Of a stretch of DNA of 64,000 nucleotides, positions 63,009 to 64,000 are shown piece by piece; within the stretch, counting starts at the first letter, position 1; each line of letters starts with the position of its first letter. Made by a program: the position numbers and the translations under genes. A model generated the notes under the pieces. The model ran no database searches. It worked only from the letters and a program-made list of their open reading frames with translations, and was not told the origin of the DNA. Source of the stretch: JAIVJM01 sp963816985 (GTDB lineage: Bacteria; Acidobacteriota; Blastocatellia; Pyrinomonadales; Pyrinomonadaceae); contig CAWFMF010000004.1 of assembly GCA_963816985.1 (NCBI GenBank), positions 2,418,001 through 2,482,000 of the forward strand. The letters are read 5' to 3'.

Positions 63009-63044
63009 GAGCGCCCCCTTCACCGGGGGCGCTCCTTTTTCTTT
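63009..63044 (+). terminator. Intrinsic terminator after the cassette
   Basis: GAGCGCCCCC, a TTCACC loop and GGGGGCGCTC are followed by CTTTTTCTTT. It lies 40 bp after the cassette gene 4 stop. Confidence 0.9.
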
Positions 63045-63241
63045 ACGAGCTTGTCTCGCCTCCGCACGGGCGCGTGGGCCTTGCCGTTGCTCTCAATTCT
63101 GCTATCATGTCGGAACTTCGACAAACCCCCGTCCGAACATTCCCCTTCGTCGCGCCACCCACGCGAGCACGGCCCTGAAGTGTTTCCGAGAGACTTAAAC
63201 GGATGCCGGGAAGAAGTCCATTAAGTGGGTACGACAAAACT

Positions 63242-63310
63242 GTAGGGGCAGGGCTCGTCCCTGCCCGTGCCTTTCGTCAGAGAGCGGGCAGGGACGAGCC
63301 CTGCCCCTAC
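63242..63310. repeat. Mirrored repeat (GTAGGGGCAGGGCTCG family), second copy
   Basis: The 26-bp arms are identical to those at 39445-39513. The loops differ. It ends 13 nt before the start at 63323. Confidence 0.95.
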
Positions 63311-63322
63311 ATAAAACGCCTC

Positions 63323-63880
63323 ATGCCTCGGTCGTTAATCATCGCCGCCGCCGTGTTATCGTCCCTCTGCATAGCCGCTTTGCCCTCTCAGGCGCAGACG
63401 ACGGGTCAATCGCTTCAGACTCAGCAACGTCCTTCTCCTTCTCCTTCTCCCGCAACGGAAGCGGAGCCCGACCTCTCCATCACGGCGCGCGTCACGGCGC
63501 GCGAGCTGCTGTTTCGGAAGGTGCCGAATCCGAAGGTCGAGTTCACGGGCCGACCCCGCCGCGATACCGTGTGGGAGGCCGAGCGCGAGAACCTCCCGGC
63601 TGAAGTCCGCCCCGGCGTGACCTACCGCGACATCGGCATCACGCTCCGCATCACGAGCGTCTTCGCGGACATCGAGCGCATCGTCGCCGAAGCCCTCGGC
63701 GAAGTCCCCGTCACCGACGACGCGCCGCCCGCCGGGCCGCCCGCGCAACCGGACGTGACGCCGCGACCGCAGTCCCCGCCGTCCGCTTCGACAACTCCTT
63801 CCCCCGCGCCGTCCCCTTCGAGGAACAGCACCACGACACAGCCGCGCCGCCGTCAGCCGCGCGGAGGGAGAGGCCAGTGA
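63323..63880 (+). CDS. Exported Pro/Ser-rich protein of unknown function
   Basis: About 185 residues from the ATG at 63323, which gives a signal peptide ('SLIIAAAVLSSLCIAALPSQ'). The mature part contains a Pro/Ser/Thr-rich linker, a short beta-like segment ('DLSITARVTARELLFRKVPN', 'TYRDIGITLRITSVFADIER'), then a Pro-rich, Arg-rich tail ('QPRRRQPRGGRGQ'). A longer frame upstream runs through the mirrored repeat and is rejected. It overlaps the next start by 4 nt (GTGA). It may interact with the cell wall or nucleic acids; the function is unknown. Confidence 0.75.
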   Translation: MPRSLIIAAAVLSSLCIAALPSQAQTTGQSLQTQQRPSPSPSPATEAEPDLSITARVTARELLFRKVPNPKVEFTGRPRRDTVWEAERENLPAEVRPGVTYRDIGITLRITSVFADIERIVAEALGEVPVTDDAPPAGPPAQPDVTPRPQSPPSASTTPSPAPSPSRNSTTTQPRRRQPRGGRGQ

Positions 63881-64000
63881 AGCACACGACTTTCAGCGTC
63901 CCGGTCTTTATCATCATCATCGCCCTCTCGTCCGCGCTCGCGGCGGCGCAGACGACGCCCGTGCCCGCGCCGCGCGAAGCGCCGGTCGTGCAGAGCACGA
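63877..64000 (+). CDS. Exported protein, 5' part only
   Basis: A GTG start overlapping the previous stop (GTGA), with GGAGG 9 nt upstream. The first 41 codons give a signal peptide ('FSVPVFIIIIALSSALAAAQ') and a Pro-rich start of the mature protein. The gene runs off the window end. It is translationally coupled to the preceding exported protein, so the two probably act together. The product is unknown. Confidence 0.75.
   Translation, partial: MKHTTFSVPVFIIIIALSSALAAAQTTPVPAPREAPVVQST

Noticed and set aside
63203..63322. 40-codon N-terminal extension of the exported protein at 63323
   Set aside because: It reads straight through the mirrored repeat and precedes an obvious signal peptide, so it is a spurious extension.

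Overview
The window is GC-rich (roughly two thirds G+C by eye) and gene-dense. It most likely comes from an Acidobacteriota bacterium of the class Blastocatellia. That assignment rests on overall resemblance: TonB-dependent receptors with an N-terminal carboxypeptidase-regulatory-like domain, an ECF sigma / zinc-finger / TPR-CHAT operon, LytS/LytTR signalling, and intergenic spaces packed with inverted repeats. No rRNA, tRNA, CRISPR array, integrase or transposase gene was seen.

Layout. 0.1-4.7 kb (-): ECF sigma factor, zinc-finger/beta-sandwich protein and TPR-CHAT protease. 4.9-9.2 kb (+): two exported proteins, one very large with a lamin-tail-like domain. 9.2-14.0 kb (-): EamA transporter, small Fis-type HTH protein, HELGH protein, LytTR regulator and LytS-type kinase. 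14.3-17.8 kb: Leu/Glu-type dehydrogenase overlapping a stand-alone LigD phosphoesterase, an SRPBCC protein, and a LigD polymerase domain carrying the N-terminus of a family-4 uracil-DNA glycosylase. 17.8-22.9 kb: VTT membrane protein, rpiA, a PLD-type phospholipid synthase, a YpfJ-type zinc protease and a TauE/SafE permease. 22.9-23.6 kb (+): a chorismate-mutase-like gene behind a Phe/Tyr-rich leader peptide and terminator, arranged as a classical attenuator. 23.6-31.1 kb (-): lysC, dapE-like, dapB, dapA, dapD, dapC-like and asd, a nearly complete aspartate-to-diaminopimelate/lysine operon. 31.3-35.5 kb (+): a TetR regulator and a TonB-dependent receptor sharing a 20-bp near-palindromic operator. 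35.6-42.2 kb (+): a fatty-acyl cluster (two alpha/beta hydrolases, a KAS-III-like enzyme, acyl-CoA synthetase, MaoC hydratase, MFS transporter). 42.5-46.2 kb (-): boxB, a HIT protein and boxC of the aerobic benzoyl-CoA epoxidation pathway. 46.3-53.2 kb: Tat-exported amidase, homoserine dehydrogenase, TonB-like protein, GNAT, HD phosphohydrolase and an exported protein. 53.3-59.5 kb: a second large TonB-dependent receptor, ribA, and an FHA-GGDEF diguanylate cyclase. 60.0-63.0 kb (+): an unrecognised four-gene cassette ending in a membrane-anchored protein with one CxxCH haem motif. 63.3-64 kb: two exported proteins, the last cut by the window edge.

Two themes run across the window. First, the intergenic DNA holds several families of inverted repeats: tandem 7-nt units mirrored across a centre, nested palindromes of 200-300 bp, and about 30-bp mirrored arms. 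They fill intercistronic gaps, often abut the next start codon, and encode the C-terminal tails of neighbouring proteins. Second, seven genes (including lysC and dapD) are interrupted by what looks like one inserted or lost base. This pattern points to indel errors in the assembly rather than real pseudogenes.
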